Shown here one piece after another: positions 1 to 7,700 of a DNA stretch of 40,881 nucleotides. Location of the stretch: the NCBI RefSeq assembly GCF_001984065.1, contig NZ_LYVP01000051.1, positions 1-40,881 of the forward strand. The letters are read 5' to 3'. Made by a program: the position numbers and the translations under genes. Under the pieces are notes generated by a model, which had not been told where the DNA came from, searched no databases, and saw only the letters and a list, made by a program, of their open reading frames with translations. Position 1 is the first letter of the stretch. Every line of letters begins with the position of its first letter. This DNA comes from Pseudomonas sp. KK4 (GTDB taxonomy: Bacteria > Pseudomonadota > Gammaproteobacteria > Pseudomonadales > Pseudomonadaceae).

Positions 1-60
1 GGGTCAGTCAATACATGTGTCGACTGACCCACCGCCTTCGCGAGCAAGCCCGCTCCCAGA
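1..60. repeat. Right half of a REPIN cut by the window edge
   Basis: Bases 31-60 hold a REP arm (TTCGCGAGCAAGCCCGCTCC) of the class repeated many times in this window. Bases 1-9 and 22-30 are inverted copies (GGGTCAGTC / GACTGACCC), which is the inner part of the hairpin. The left REP arm must lie before base 1. It sits directly after the stop of the leftmost gene. Confidence 0.85.
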
Positions 61-62
61 GG

Positions 63-500
63 TTATGCGTTGCAGTGCTCACGCATCACCATCCGCTCGC
101 GCACCACGTCATACACCCAGTGGTAAACGTAGGTGTACGGCAGGAAAAACAGCAACACGCCGATATCCAGCAAAAACGCCTGCCACAGGCTGATGTTCAG
201 CCACCACGCGATCAGCGGTACGCCCAGGGCCACCAGGCCACCTTCGAACAACAGCGCATGCACCACCCGAACCCAGGCGTTATGCGCAATGGCCAGGCGT
301 TTGAGCACCCGGTCGAACACACCGTTGAAGATCACGTTCCAGGCCAGGGCCAGCACGGCGATGACGACGGTGACCACGCCCATGTCCAGCATCGGTTTGT
401 CCATGATCCACGCCAGCAACGGGGTGCAGATCAGGATGGCCAGCAGCTCGAAACCGATGGCCTGGAAAATACGCTCAGTGATGGATTTGTTAGTGCTCAT
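63..500 (-). CDS. PACE family multidrug efflux transporter (AceI-like)
   Basis: A 145-residue inner-membrane protein with four hydrophobic segments arranged as two similar halves, the layout of the proteobacterial antimicrobial compound efflux (PACE) family, which exports chlorhexidine and related biocides by proton antiport. Early features fit the family: FQAIGFELLAIL near the N-terminus with an acidic residue in helix 1, AWNVIFNGVFD in the middle, and a second-half repeat with FEGGLV and YTYVYHWVYD. The start at 500 is chosen because AAGGGAG lies eight bases upstream; an in-frame ATG further upstream adds 14 residues and lacks this. It is divergent from a LysR regulator, as in known AceI/AceR pairs. 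The substrate is not readable from sequence. Confidence 0.85.
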   Translation of the reverse strand: MSTNKSITERIFQAIGFELLAILICTPLLAWIMDKPMLDMGVVTVVIAVLALAWNVIFNGVFDRVLKRLAIAHNAWVRVVHALLFEGGLVALGVPLIAWWLNISLWQAFLLDIGVLLFFLPYTYVYHWVYDVVRERMVMREHCNA

Positions 501-589
501 GACCAGACTCCCTTGAGTGACTGTGTTGCCATGGTCCGCCATCGCACCGATACTTCATAACCAATAACCATCGATCAAGGCGATAGTTC

Positions 590-1444
590 ATGGCATCCCA
601 GGAAGTGTTGCAGGCGTTCGTCCAGGCGGCGACTCAAGGGTCTTTTTCCGCAGCCGCACGCAAACTGGGCCGCAGTCAGTCGACCATCAGCGCGGCGGTG
701 GCCAGCCTGGAGATCGATTTGAACCTGGTGCTGTTCGACCGCAGCAGCCGCAAACCCACCCTCACCCCCGCCGGCCACGTGATGCTGCAACGGGCCGAGG
801 ACATCCTCGCCGCCACCAGCCGTCTGGAAATGTCCGCCAGCCAGTTGTCTCAAGGGGTCGAGGCGAAATTGACCGTGGCCCTGTCCGATACCTATCAGTC
901 CGACCGTTTTGAAGCGGCGCTCAGTGCCTTCGAGCAGCGTTACCCGGACCTGGAATTCGAATGCCTGATCGCCGAATGCGACGATTTGGTGGCGCTGGTG
1001 CAAAGCGGTCGGGCGCACCTGGCCTTCGCCGAAATGCAGGACAGTTACCCGCCGGACCTGGTCAATTCCACGGTGGACGAGCGTACGGAAATCGCCCTGT
1101 TCGTGTCGCCTGCGCATCCCTTGGCGACGATGGTCCACATCGACCAGGACGCGCTGCAACAGCACCGCGAATTGCGCCTGGCAACCATCGTCAATCCCTA
1201 CGAAAGCCGCGCCAAGGGCCGGGTGTGGTCAGCGCCGAGTTACCTGATGCTGCTGGAAATGGCCCAGGGCGGATTCGGCTGGGCACCGTTGCCGCGTTGG
1301 CTGGTGGAGCGGTTTGGGCCTGGGACGCTGCAGGAGCTGCACGTGCGTGGCTGGCCGAAGACGGTGTATGTGGACGCGCTGTGGTCGCGGCTCAATCCGC
1401 CGGGGCCGGCGGGGAGCTGGTTGCTGGGCAAGATGCTGGAATAG
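590..1444 (+). CDS. LysR-family transcriptional regulator
   Basis: A 284-residue regulator with an N-terminal winged helix-turn-helix (about residues 4-62; key stretch GSFSAAARKLGRSQSTISAA) followed by a substrate-binding domain of two Rossmann-like lobes (about residues 90-280). Length is normal for LysR. An AAGG ribosome site lies about ten bases before the ATG. The gene is divergent from the PACE exporter with an 89-bp gap, the usual geometry for a LysR protein controlling its neighbour. By analogy with AceR it would activate the exporter when the biocide or a natural polyamine-like ligand is bound; that is inference from position. Confidence 0.88.
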   Translation: MASQEVLQAFVQAATQGSFSAAARKLGRSQSTISAAVASLEIDLNLVLFDRSSRKPTLTPAGHVMLQRAEDILAATSRLEMSASQLSQGVEAKLTVALSDTYQSDRFEAALSAFEQRYPDLEFECLIAECDDLVALVQSGRAHLAFAEMQDSYPPDLVNSTVDERTEIALFVSPAHPLATMVHIDQDALQQHRELRLATIVNPYESRAKGRVWSAPSYLMLLEMAQGGFGWAPLPRWLVERFGPGTLQELHVRGWPKTVYVDALWSRLNPPGPAGSWLLGKMLE

Positions 1445-1470
1445 CGATCGACCAAACAATGGATAACAAA

Positions 1471-1560
1471 TGTGGGAGCGGGCTTGCTCGCGAAGGCGGT
1501 AGATCAGTCGACACATGCATTGACTGCCCCACCGCTTTCGCGAGCAAGCCCGCTCCCACA
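1471..1560. repeat. REPIN (paired inverted REPs)
   Basis: Two REP arms in inverted orientation (TGTGGGAGCGGGCTTGCTCG at the left, its complement ending in GCTCCCACA at the right) enclose about 30 bases. It lies between the stop of the LysR gene and the 3' end of the convergent sigma factor gene, a typical extragenic REPIN site. Confidence 0.9.
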
Positions 1561-1606
1561 GGTGATCGAGTTGTTCCGACGAGCGCGGTCCATGGTGGTG
1601 AATACC

Positions 1607-2839
1607 TCACTGCAACGCCTTGAGCCGGGCCTCGATAAACCGCCGCTCCGGCGCTTGCTGGGTCAGTTCCAGCGCTCGCTTATACGCCGCCCGCGCCTGC
1701 TCCACCCGGCCCAACTGCCGGCAGAACTCCGCCCGCGCCGAGTGCGCCAGGTGGTAGCCCAGCAGCTCGCCGCGATCCAGTATCGCGTCCACGAGCACCA
1801 ATCCCGCCAACGGCCCATCGCGCCTGGAGATGGCCGCCGCGCGGTTCAGTTCGATCACGGGTGAAGGCACGGCCCGCAGCAACACGTCATACAGCCCGAC
1901 GATCTGCACCCAATCGGTGTCCTCTACGCAAGGCGCTTCGGCATGCACCGCGGCAATCGCCGCTTGCAGGCAGTACGGGCCGAAACGCCGGGAGCTCAGT
2001 GCTCGCTCCACCAGCGCGCACCCTTCGGCGATCATCTCGCTGTCCCACAAGCTTCGGTCCTGGTCGTCCAGCAGAATCAACTCGCCACTGTCTGAGGTCC
2101 TGGCCACCCGCCGCGATTCATGCAGCAGCATCAAGGCCAGCAACCCCATGACTTCTGGCTCGGGCAACAATTCCATCAGCAAGCGACCGAGGCGAATCGC
2201 TTCGCGGGTCAGCTCTTCGCGGGTCACCTGCGCACCGACGGACGCCGAGTAGCCTTCGTTGAACACCAGGTAAATCACCCGCAGCACACTGTCCAGGCGC
2301 TCGGGCAACTCGGCCAGGGACGGCACTTGATACGGGATTTTCGCATCGCGGATTTTCGCCTTGGCGCGCACGATGCGCTGGGCGATGGTGGCCGGCGCCG
2401 AGAGAAAGGCGCGGGCGATTTCCTCCGTGGTCAGGTCGCAGACTTCGCGCAGGGTCAGCGGCACCTGGGCGTCGGCCGCCAGGGCCGGGTGACAGCAGGT
2501 GAAGATCAAACGCAGGCGATCGTCTTCCACGTCTTCGTCACTCCAGTCGGCCTGTTCCAGCGCCTCCAGTTGCGCGATCAGCATCGGGCGCGAAGCGGCG
2601 AACCGTGCGCGTCGTCGCAACACATCGATGGCCTTGAAGCGCCCGGTGGACACCAGCCAGGTGCGCGGGTTGTCCGGCACGCCGTCCTGTTCCCAGCGCT
2701 GCACCGCGACGAAAAACGCCTCGTGCAGGGCTTCTTCGGCGAGGTCGAAATCGCCGAGCAGGCGGATCAGGGTCGCGAGAATGCGCCGCGACTCCTGGCG
2801 ATAAACCTGCTCGACCCGCGCCTTCACCGACCCCGGCAT
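1607..2839 (-). CDS. ECF sigma factor, ECF42 group with C-terminal extension
   Basis: A 410-residue protein. Residues about 10-75 form sigma region 2 (LIRLLGDFDLAEEALHEAF, then PRTWLVSTGRFKAIDVLRRR), and about 110-165 form sigma region 4 (LTLREVCDLTTEEIARAFL). The remaining 240 residues are the long TPR-like C-terminal extension that marks the ECF42 group; ordinary ECF factors stop near 190. The ATG follows the stop of the DGPF gene after a single base, so the two are translationally coupled. In ECF42 systems the extension, not a classical anti-sigma factor, is thought to control activity, and none is encoded here. A matching promoter is seen upstream of the operon. Confidence 0.88.
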   Translation of the reverse strand: MPGSVKARVEQVYRQESRRILATLIRLLGDFDLAEEALHEAFFVAVQRWEQDGVPDNPRTWLVSTGRFKAIDVLRRRARFAASRPMLIAQLEALEQADWSDEDVEDDRLRLIFTCCHPALAADAQVPLTLREVCDLTTEEIARAFLSAPATIAQRIVRAKAKIRDAKIPYQVPSLAELPERLDSVLRVIYLVFNEGYSASVGAQVTREELTREAIRLGRLLMELLPEPEVMGLLALMLLHESRRVARTSDSGELILLDDQDRSLWDSEMIAEGCALVERALSSRRFGPYCLQAAIAAVHAEAPCVEDTDWVQIVGLYDVLLRAVPSPVIELNRAAAISRRDGPLAGLVLVDAILDRGELLGYHLAHSARAEFCRQLGRVEQARAAYKRALELTQQAPERRFIEARLKALQ

Positions 2840-2840
2840 C

Positions 2841-3185
2841 TCAGACGTTCAACTGGCGCACGGGGCGCACTTCGACGCAACCGACCCGCGCTGCCGGGAT
2901 GTTGCCGGCCAGTTGCAGGGCCTCGTTCAAATCCCTGGCATCGATCAGGTAGAAGCCGGCCAGTTGCTCCTTGGTTTCGGCAAACGGGCCGTCTGTGATC
3001 GACAGCTTGCCGTTGCGCATGCGCACGGTGGTGGCGGTCTGTACAGACTCCAGTGCTTCGGCGGCGACCATCCGGCCACTGCCCTGGACCGACTCGGCGT
3101 AGGCCATGCACTCTTCGTCCTTGGGGCTTTCGGGCAGCGAATGCAACAGGCGTTCATCGCTGTAGACCAGGCATAGGTATTTCAT
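2841..3185 (-). CDS. YCII-related DGPF-domain protein
   Basis: A 114-residue protein of the YCII/DGPF fold. It starts MKYLCLVYSDE and carries the name-giving motif in ITDGPFAETKEQLAGFYLID. DGPF proteins are the signature partners of ECF42 sigma factors and are usually encoded next to them; their biochemical role is unsettled. The start at 3185 is preferred because the family begins MKYL/MRYM and an upstream in-frame ATG would run into the previous gene. It is the middle gene of a three-gene operon, 29 bases after the NTF2-like gene and one base before the sigma gene. Confidence 0.88.
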   Translation of the reverse strand: MKYLCLVYSDERLLHSLPESPKDEECMAYAESVQGSGRMVAAEALESVQTATTVRMRNGKLSITDGPFAETKEQLAGFYLIDARDLNEALQLAGNIPAARVGCVEVRPVRQLNV

Positions 3186-3214
3186 CGCACTCTCCCAATG
3201 AACGGATCGGCAGA

Positions 3215-3640
3215 CTAAGGCTGCAGCTCGAACAGCGCCGCACCACTGGCCATGTCGAACGGCGCTGACCAGTGTTCGTGAACGATGCGCCACTGCCCCG
3301 CATCGCGGCGATAGCAGGCCGTCGCGCGCATCCAGCAGGCCTGGGTTTCACCCTGCTCGTTGGTGCCACCGCAGTGGGCCAGCCAGTGGGCGAACGCGAT
3401 GTGTTCGTCGGCGACGATGTTCATGTGGTCGAAGTCGAACTTGTGCGGGCCCGGGCACATTTCCATGCAGGCCTGCCAGTGCGCGCGGTAGGCCGCCTTG
3501 CCGCGAAATTGCAGGGCCTTGACCGCGTCGAAGGAGACAATGTCATCGGCATAGAAGCTCATGATTTTCTCGACATCCTTGGCGACCACCGCCTGGCGAT
3601 AGGTGTCGATCAGGGTCTGGATTTCATGGGTCGCGCTCAT
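3215..3640 (-). CDS. NTF2-like (SnoaL/DUF4440-type) protein
   Basis: A 141-residue protein of the NTF2-like cone fold. The N-terminal helix pair (IQTLIDTYRQAVVAKDVEKIMSFYADDIVSFDA) and the later beta-rich part (ACYRRDAGQWRIVHEHWSAP) match the YybH/SnoaL-like group, which includes small-molecule-binding and isomerase-like proteins. It is first in the ECF42 operon, with GGAGA about nine bases before the ATG. Its position suggests a role in the response the sigma factor drives, possibly ligand handling, but no enzyme activity can be named. Confidence 0.8.
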   Translation of the reverse strand: MSATHEIQTLIDTYRQAVVAKDVEKIMSFYADDIVSFDAVKALQFRGKAAYRAHWQACMEMCPGPHKFDFDHMNIVADEHIAFAHWLAHCGGTNEQGETQACWMRATACYRRDAGQWRIVHEHWSAPFDMASGAALFELQP

Positions 3641-3678
3641 GGTGGTTCTCCGTGGTTTTATTGTGAAGACACCCTTTA

Positions 3679-3705
3679 GTCGTCTGCGGATCCGGTGAAT
3701 CGACA
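3679..3705 (-). promoter_or_regulatory. Candidate ECF42-type promoter
   Basis: On the minus strand TGTCGA (3705-3700) is followed after 17 bases by CGAC (3682-3679), about 38 bases before the start codon of the first operon gene. This matches the signature I recall for ECF42 promoters (TGTCGA at -35, CGA/TC at -10) and implies autoregulation. Confidence 0.6.
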
Positions 3706-3781
3706 GCTGAAATAAAAATAATCCCGACGGCCGGAATCGCTAGAATCGAAGGCTCATTTCTGTTGGAAAAAGGACACTCCA

Positions 3782-4267
3782 GTGACAACCCGACTCGTGC
3801 CTTACGAAAGCCTGAACGCGCTGCAGCGCCAGCAGGTAGAGGCCATTGAAGTTCATCCCGAGCAGGTCAAGTTCTCCGGTGACATCCACGGTGCCTTGCA
3901 CACGTTGCTGTCCAAACCGGGCCCCGGCGTCAAAGGCTTTGCCCTGCTGGCGGCCGATGTGCCGGTGGCCTTCTTGCTGCTCAAGCGCCCGCCGGTTTTG
4001 CCGGCCTGGGCTGATGAGCATAGCGCCACGCTGCATGCCTTGCAGGTGGATCAGCGGGCCCAGGGCAAGGGCTATGGCAAGGCCTGCCTGCAAGCGCTGC
4101 CGCAAGCGGCGCGACTGGCCTGGCCCGAGATCCGGGGGCTGGAGTTGTCGGTGGATGCGGACAATGAGTCGGCGATCGGGCTGTATGCCCGGTATGGCTT
4201 TGTCGACAGTGGCGAGGCGTACAAGGGGCGGATCGGGTATGAGCGGCGGATGGGGTTGAGGTTCTGA
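3782..4267 (+). CDS. GNAT family N-acetyltransferase
   Basis: A 161-residue GNAT protein. The acetyl-CoA loop is visible as VDQRAQGKGYGKACLQ (about residues 94-108; the Q/R-x-x-G-x-G/A motif) and the C-terminal motif as ADNESAIGLYARYGFVDSG. The start is GTG with AGGA about eight bases upstream; no better ATG is present. It is divergent from the ECF42 operon. The acceptor substrate is unknown. Confidence 0.82.
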   Translation: MTTRLVPYESLNALQRQQVEAIEVHPEQVKFSGDIHGALHTLLSKPGPGVKGFALLAADVPVAFLLLKRPPVLPAWADEHSATLHALQVDQRAQGKGYGKACLQALPQAARLAWPEIRGLELSVDADNESAIGLYARYGFVDSGEAYKGRIGYERRMGLRF

Positions 4268-4298
4268 AGCGGCCTGCGGCCTGACGTGTACGGGCTTC

Positions 4299-4326
4299 GT
4301 GGTGAGGGGATTTATCCCCTCACCAC
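4299..4326. terminator. Hairpin between convergent genes
   Basis: A 12-bp perfect inverted repeat (GTGGTGAGGGGA / TCCCCTCACCAC) with a TTTA loop lies between two convergent acetyltransferase genes. It lacks a long T-run, so termination is likely but not certain. Confidence 0.45.
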
Positions 4327-4362
4327 ATAAAATCCGCTAACACTGGGGGATCTTCGTAAGGA

Positions 4363-4851
4363 TCAGAGATTGAGCAGCATCTCATGCCACGCCATGCCGC
4401 CATGGTCGGACGCCGATGGCTTGACGTAGGCAAAACCAAACCCCGCATACAGCGGAATATGCCGTTCCTTGCACATCAGATGAATGCTGACCTTGCCCAT
4501 CCCCCGCATACGCTCGATGAATTCGCCCATCAGCAATTTCGCCAGCCCCTGCCCCTGATAGTCCGGGTGCACCACCACCGACATGATCACCACGTGCGGC
4601 CCGTCCGGGTCGTGGCCGATCAGTTCCTTGAAGGCTTCGTCGGACATCTCCACCTCGAACGCCGCGCCGGAGTTGATGAAACCGGCAACCTCGCCGTCCA
4701 CGTCCGCGACGATGAAGCCTTCGGGCCAGGTGGCGATGCGGGTCGCGATTTTTTCGCGGGTGGCGGCTTCGTCGCCTTCGTAGGCAAGGGTCTCGATGGT
4801 GTAGCAGCGGTCCAGATCGGCGGGCGTGACGTTGCGGATGACGGTGTTCAT
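4363..4851 (-). CDS. GNAT family N-acetyltransferase (AANAT-like)
   Basis: A 162-residue acetyltransferase. The central strand and acetyl-CoA loop read VVIMSVVVHPDYQGQGLAKL (about residues 90-110), and the tail IPLYAGFGFAYVKPSASDHG is the usual GNAT motif B region. The pattern ETLAYEGDEAATREKI near the start and the spacing resemble arylalkylamine N-acetyltransferase-like proteins, so a small amine is a possible acceptor. The start at 4851 (MNTVIRN) is chosen over one four codons upstream by family N-termini. Convergent with the previous gene. Confidence 0.8.
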   Translation of the reverse strand: MNTVIRNVTPADLDRCYTIETLAYEGDEAATREKIATRIATWPEGFIVADVDGEVAGFINSGAAFEVEMSDEAFKELIGHDPDGPHVVIMSVVVHPDYQGQGLAKLLMGEFIERMRGMGKVSIHLMCKERHIPLYAGFGFAYVKPSASDHGGMAWHEMLLNL

Positions 4852-4948
4852 GGCGGGTCGCAATCAGAGGGGGAAGGCCGGGGATGATAAATCAGCGCCG
4901 AGGTGACATCGAGAGACGAATCGTGGGATCCGCCTCCCGACGCCCGGA

Positions 4949-5434
4949 TCAGGCCTTGATCGGCAGCCAGATTTCCAGCGTGCCGGTGTTGAGCCTGGGG
5001 TTGAAGTCTTCGCTGTAGCGTTCGAACTCCGGGGCCGCCAACAGCTCGTGCCCGGACTGCGGCAGCCAGGTGCCATGGATGTACTGGAAAGTCTGCGGCA
5101 GGGATTGGAGCGGCCCCTTGTGTTCGAACACCACGTATTGCTGCGGCTGCACCTCTACCCAGCGATAGGTGTCCGGCAAATCGTCGAGCTTACTGATCTC
5201 GACCCCGGCGATGTAATCGAAGCCGCCCTTGCCGTCGAAATTGCAGCCGACGCCGTAGGTCACTTCGCCTTTTTGCCCCGGCACATTGCCGATGTGGGGC
5301 AGGAATTTTTCCCAGAGTTCGGCGATGCCTTTGACGGTCTGCTGGTTGAACTGCCCGCCGAACCCGGCAATCAACAAAAAGTGCCCGTGTTCGTAGCGCG
5401 GTTCCGACAGTTCGAAGCGTTTTTGCTCATCCAT
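4949..5434 (-). CDS. GyrI-like / AraC effector-binding domain protein
   Basis: A 161-residue stand-alone ligand-binding domain of the GyrI-like (SHS2) superfamily. Recognisable parts are the helix QTVKGIAELWEKFLPHIG, the strand GEVTYGVGCNF, the turn VEVQPQQYVVFEHKGPL and the closing GTLEIWLPIK. No DNA-binding domain is attached. Such proteins bind hydrophobic small molecules, and a few hydrolyse them. The start at 5434 (MDEQKRF) has AGGAGTT eight bases upstream; the longer open frame is rejected. It follows the LysE gene by 66 bases on the same strand. Confidence 0.78.
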   Translation of the reverse strand: MDEQKRFELSEPRYEHGHFLLIAGFGGQFNQQTVKGIAELWEKFLPHIGNVPGQKGEVTYGVGCNFDGKGGFDYIAGVEISKLDDLPDTYRWVEVQPQQYVVFEHKGPLQSLPQTFQYIHGTWLPQSGHELLAAPEFERYSEDFNPRLNTGTLEIWLPIKA

Positions 5435-5500
5435 GGCGCAACTCCTGGAACTAAAAATGGGTTCGGCTGGGAGTATAGTGGCCAAACCCGATTCGCCCAC

Positions 5501-6163
5501 CTACAGGGCGTGCAATTGCTCGACGGCAGCGGCGCCCACGAACTCGTTGTAACCCGATAGGATCACGTACACCGCGAAATAGCAGAAGATCGCCGCCGAT
5601 GCCATGTACGAGTAACGCAACAGTTTGTCGCCCAGCAACTTGCCGCCGTGGCTCGCTGCAAAGCAGAGGCCGGCCGACCACAACAGCCCGGCGCAGAGGA
5701 AACCACCGAGGAACAACGCTGAACTGAGCGGACCGCCGCCACCGGAGCGGGCGATCAGCGTGCCGCCCACCGCCGCGAACCAGAGGATCGCACTGGGCGA
5801 GGACATGGCGAGGAAAATCCCGCGAAAGAACTCCTTGCGATGGGAGTTGTGGCCCACCTCAGCGGTCTCGGCCAGCAACGCCTCATGGTGGATCGCCGAA
5901 TAAATCATCTTTGCCGCGAAGTACACCAGCAGCGCCGAACCGCCGATCCACAGTACCCAGCGCACGGTGTCGTATTGCAGCAACACGGTCATGCCGGCCA
6001 GCGCCAGCACCGCGTAGATCAAGTCGCCGACGCAGGTGCCCAGGCCCAATGCAAAGCCTTGAAAATAGCCACGTTGCATCGCCAGCGTGATCATCGCGAT
6101 GTTGGCCACGCCGATGTCCAGGCACAGCGAAAGGCTCAACAAAAAGCCACTGGTAAATTCCAT
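5501..6163 (-). CDS. LysE/RhtB family amino-acid exporter
   Basis: A 220-residue inner-membrane protein with about six hydrophobic segments. The N-terminus (SLCLDIGVANIAMITLAM, then GFALGLGTCVGDLIYAVLAL) carries the family pattern in which a G-x-x-x-G-D motif lies in the second helix, and the middle has SPSAILWFAAVGGT, equivalent to the NP-containing motif of LysE/RhtB proteins. AAGGAT precedes the ATG. It is divergent from alaC, so export of alanine or a related amino acid is an attractive but unproven idea. Confidence 0.85.
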   Translation of the reverse strand: MEFTSGFLLSLSLCLDIGVANIAMITLAMQRGYFQGFALGLGTCVGDLIYAVLALAGMTVLLQYDTVRWVLWIGGSALLVYFAAKMIYSAIHHEALLAETAEVGHNSHRKEFFRGIFLAMSSPSAILWFAAVGGTLIARSGGGGPLSSALFLGGFLCAGLLWSAGLCFAASHGGKLLGDKLLRYSYMASAAIFCYFAVYVILSGYNEFVGAAAVEQLHAL

Positions 6164-6302
6164 CGAACCCTATCCTTCGGAAAAATTTGTTTACATTCAG
6201 GCTGGACAGTCTGCCACAGCTGCCCTTACATTCCGCCACAGGTCACCGCAGTGACCAGCGTCGCTCGGACGGTTCCGGGCGCTTACGTTATCCGAGGCAA
6301 CA

Positions 6303-7514
6303 ATGGCCGAACAAGGTTCGCCGCGCCGCTTTGCGCGCATAGATCGACTCCCCCCCTACGTTTTCAACATCACCGCCGAGCTGAAGATGGCCGCCCGTCG
6401 TCGTGGTGAAGACATCATCGACTTGAGCATGGGCAACCCCGACGGGGCCACGCCGCCGCACATCGTCGACAAACTCGTCCAGGTCGCCCAGCGCGAAGAC
6501 ACCCACGGTTACTCCACGTCCAAGGGCATCCCGCGCCTGCGCCGGGCGATTTCCAACTGGTACAAGCAACGCTACGAGGTCGACATCGACCCGGAAAGCG
6601 AAGCCATTGTCACCATCGGTTCCAAGGAAGGCCTGGCGCACCTGATGCTGGCGACCCTGGACCAGGGCGACACGGTGCTGGTGCCGAACCCGAGCTACCC
6701 GATCCACATCTACGGTGCCGTGATTGCCGGCGCCCAGGTGCGTTCGGTGCCGCTGGTGCCGGGGGTGGATTTCTTCGCTGAACTGGAGCGGGCGATTCGT
6801 GGCTCGATCCCGAAACCGAAGATGATGATCCTCGGCTTCCCGTCCAACCCCACCGCGCAGTGCGTGGAGCTGGACTTCTTCGAGCGCGTCATCGCCCTGG
6901 CCAAGCAGTACGACGTACTGGTGGTGCACGACCTGGCCTACGCCGACATCGTCTACGACGGCTGGAAAGCCCCGTCGATCATGCAGGTGCCGGGCGCCAA
7001 GGACATCGCGGTGGAGTTTTTCACCCTGTCCAAGAGCTACAACATGGCGGGCTGGCGCATCGGCTTCATGGTCGGCAACCCGGAACTGGTCAACGCCCTG
7101 GCGCGGATCAAGAGCTATCACGACTACGGCACTTTCACCCCGCTGCAAGTGGCGGCCATTGCCGCACTCGAAGGCGATCAGCAATGCGTGCGCGACATCG
7201 CCGAGCAGTACCGGCAGCGGCGCAACGTGCTGGTCAAGGGCCTGCATGAACTGGGCTGGATGGTGGAAAACCCCAAGGCCTCGATGTACGTCTGGGCCAA
7301 GATTCCTGAGGCCTATGCGCACCTGGGTTCGCTGGAGTTTGCCAAGAAGCTGCTGGCCGAAGCCAAGGTCTGCGTCTCCCCGGGCGTGGGTTTCGGCGAA
7401 TACGGCGACGACCACGTGCGCTTCGCCCTGATCGAAAACCAGGACCGAATTCGCCAGGCGGTGCGCGGAATTCGCGGGATGTTCCGGGCGGATGGGCTCG
7501 TCACCAAATCCTGA
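6303..7514 (+). CDS. alaC: Alanine transaminase AlaC
   Basis: A 403-residue class I/II PLP aminotransferase that makes alanine from pyruvate and glutamate in the cytoplasm. The N-terminal FARIDRLPPYVFNITAELK and DLSMGNPDGATPPHIV are typical of AlaC rather than of the related AlaA or LL-DAP aminotransferases. The PLP lysine is K244 in TLSKSYNMAGWRIGF; FPSNPTAQ and the C-terminal arginine in DHVRFALIEN are also present. GAGG lies eight bases before the ATG. It is divergent from a LysE-type exporter and ends before a REPIN and a bidirectional terminator. Confidence 0.93.
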   Translation: MAEQGSPRRFARIDRLPPYVFNITAELKMAARRRGEDIIDLSMGNPDGATPPHIVDKLVQVAQREDTHGYSTSKGIPRLRRAISNWYKQRYEVDIDPESEAIVTIGSKEGLAHLMLATLDQGDTVLVPNPSYPIHIYGAVIAGAQVRSVPLVPGVDFFAELERAIRGSIPKPKMMILGFPSNPTAQCVELDFFERVIALAKQYDVLVVHDLAYADIVYDGWKAPSIMQVPGAKDIAVEFFTLSKSYNMAGWRIGFMVGNPELVNALARIKSYHDYGTFTPLQVAAIAALEGDQQCVRDIAEQYRQRRNVLVKGLHELGWMVENPKASMYVWAKIPEAYAHLGSLEFAKKLLAEAKVCVSPGVGFGEYGDDHVRFALIENQDRIRQAVRGIRGMFRADGLVTKS

Positions 7515-7533
7515 CACCTGACACATTTCCCAT

Positions 7534-7623
7534 TGTGGGAGCGGGCTTGCTCGCGAAGGGGCCGTGTCAGTCAATCTCTTCGGCGACTGATCCACCGCTT
7601 TCGCGAGCAAGCTCGCTCCCACA
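7534..7623. repeat. REPIN
   Basis: Inverted REP arms (TGTGGGAGCGGGCTTGCTCG at the left, GAGCAAGCTCGCTCCCACA at the right) lie between alaC and the gntP terminator. The right arm has a T instead of C in the core, giving a stem with one mismatch. Confidence 0.9.
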
Positions 7624-7652
7624 TGGGTTTTGGGTGAACCCTGAAATCCAGC

Positions 7653-7686
7653 CACAAAAAAACCGCATCGCTGCGGTTTTTTTGTG
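7653..7686. terminator. Bidirectional Rho-independent terminator (alaC / gntP)
   Basis: A compact hairpin CCGCA-TCGC-TGCGG flanked by A7 on the left and T7 on the right serves the convergent alaC (+) and gntP (-) transcripts. Confidence 0.9.
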
Positions 7687-7700
7687 CCTGCCGGTTGTGC

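Noticed and set aside
6288..7655. Long minus-strand frame opposite alaC
   Set aside because: Composition is His/Val-rich and it begins in REPIN sequence; alaC on the other strand is certain.
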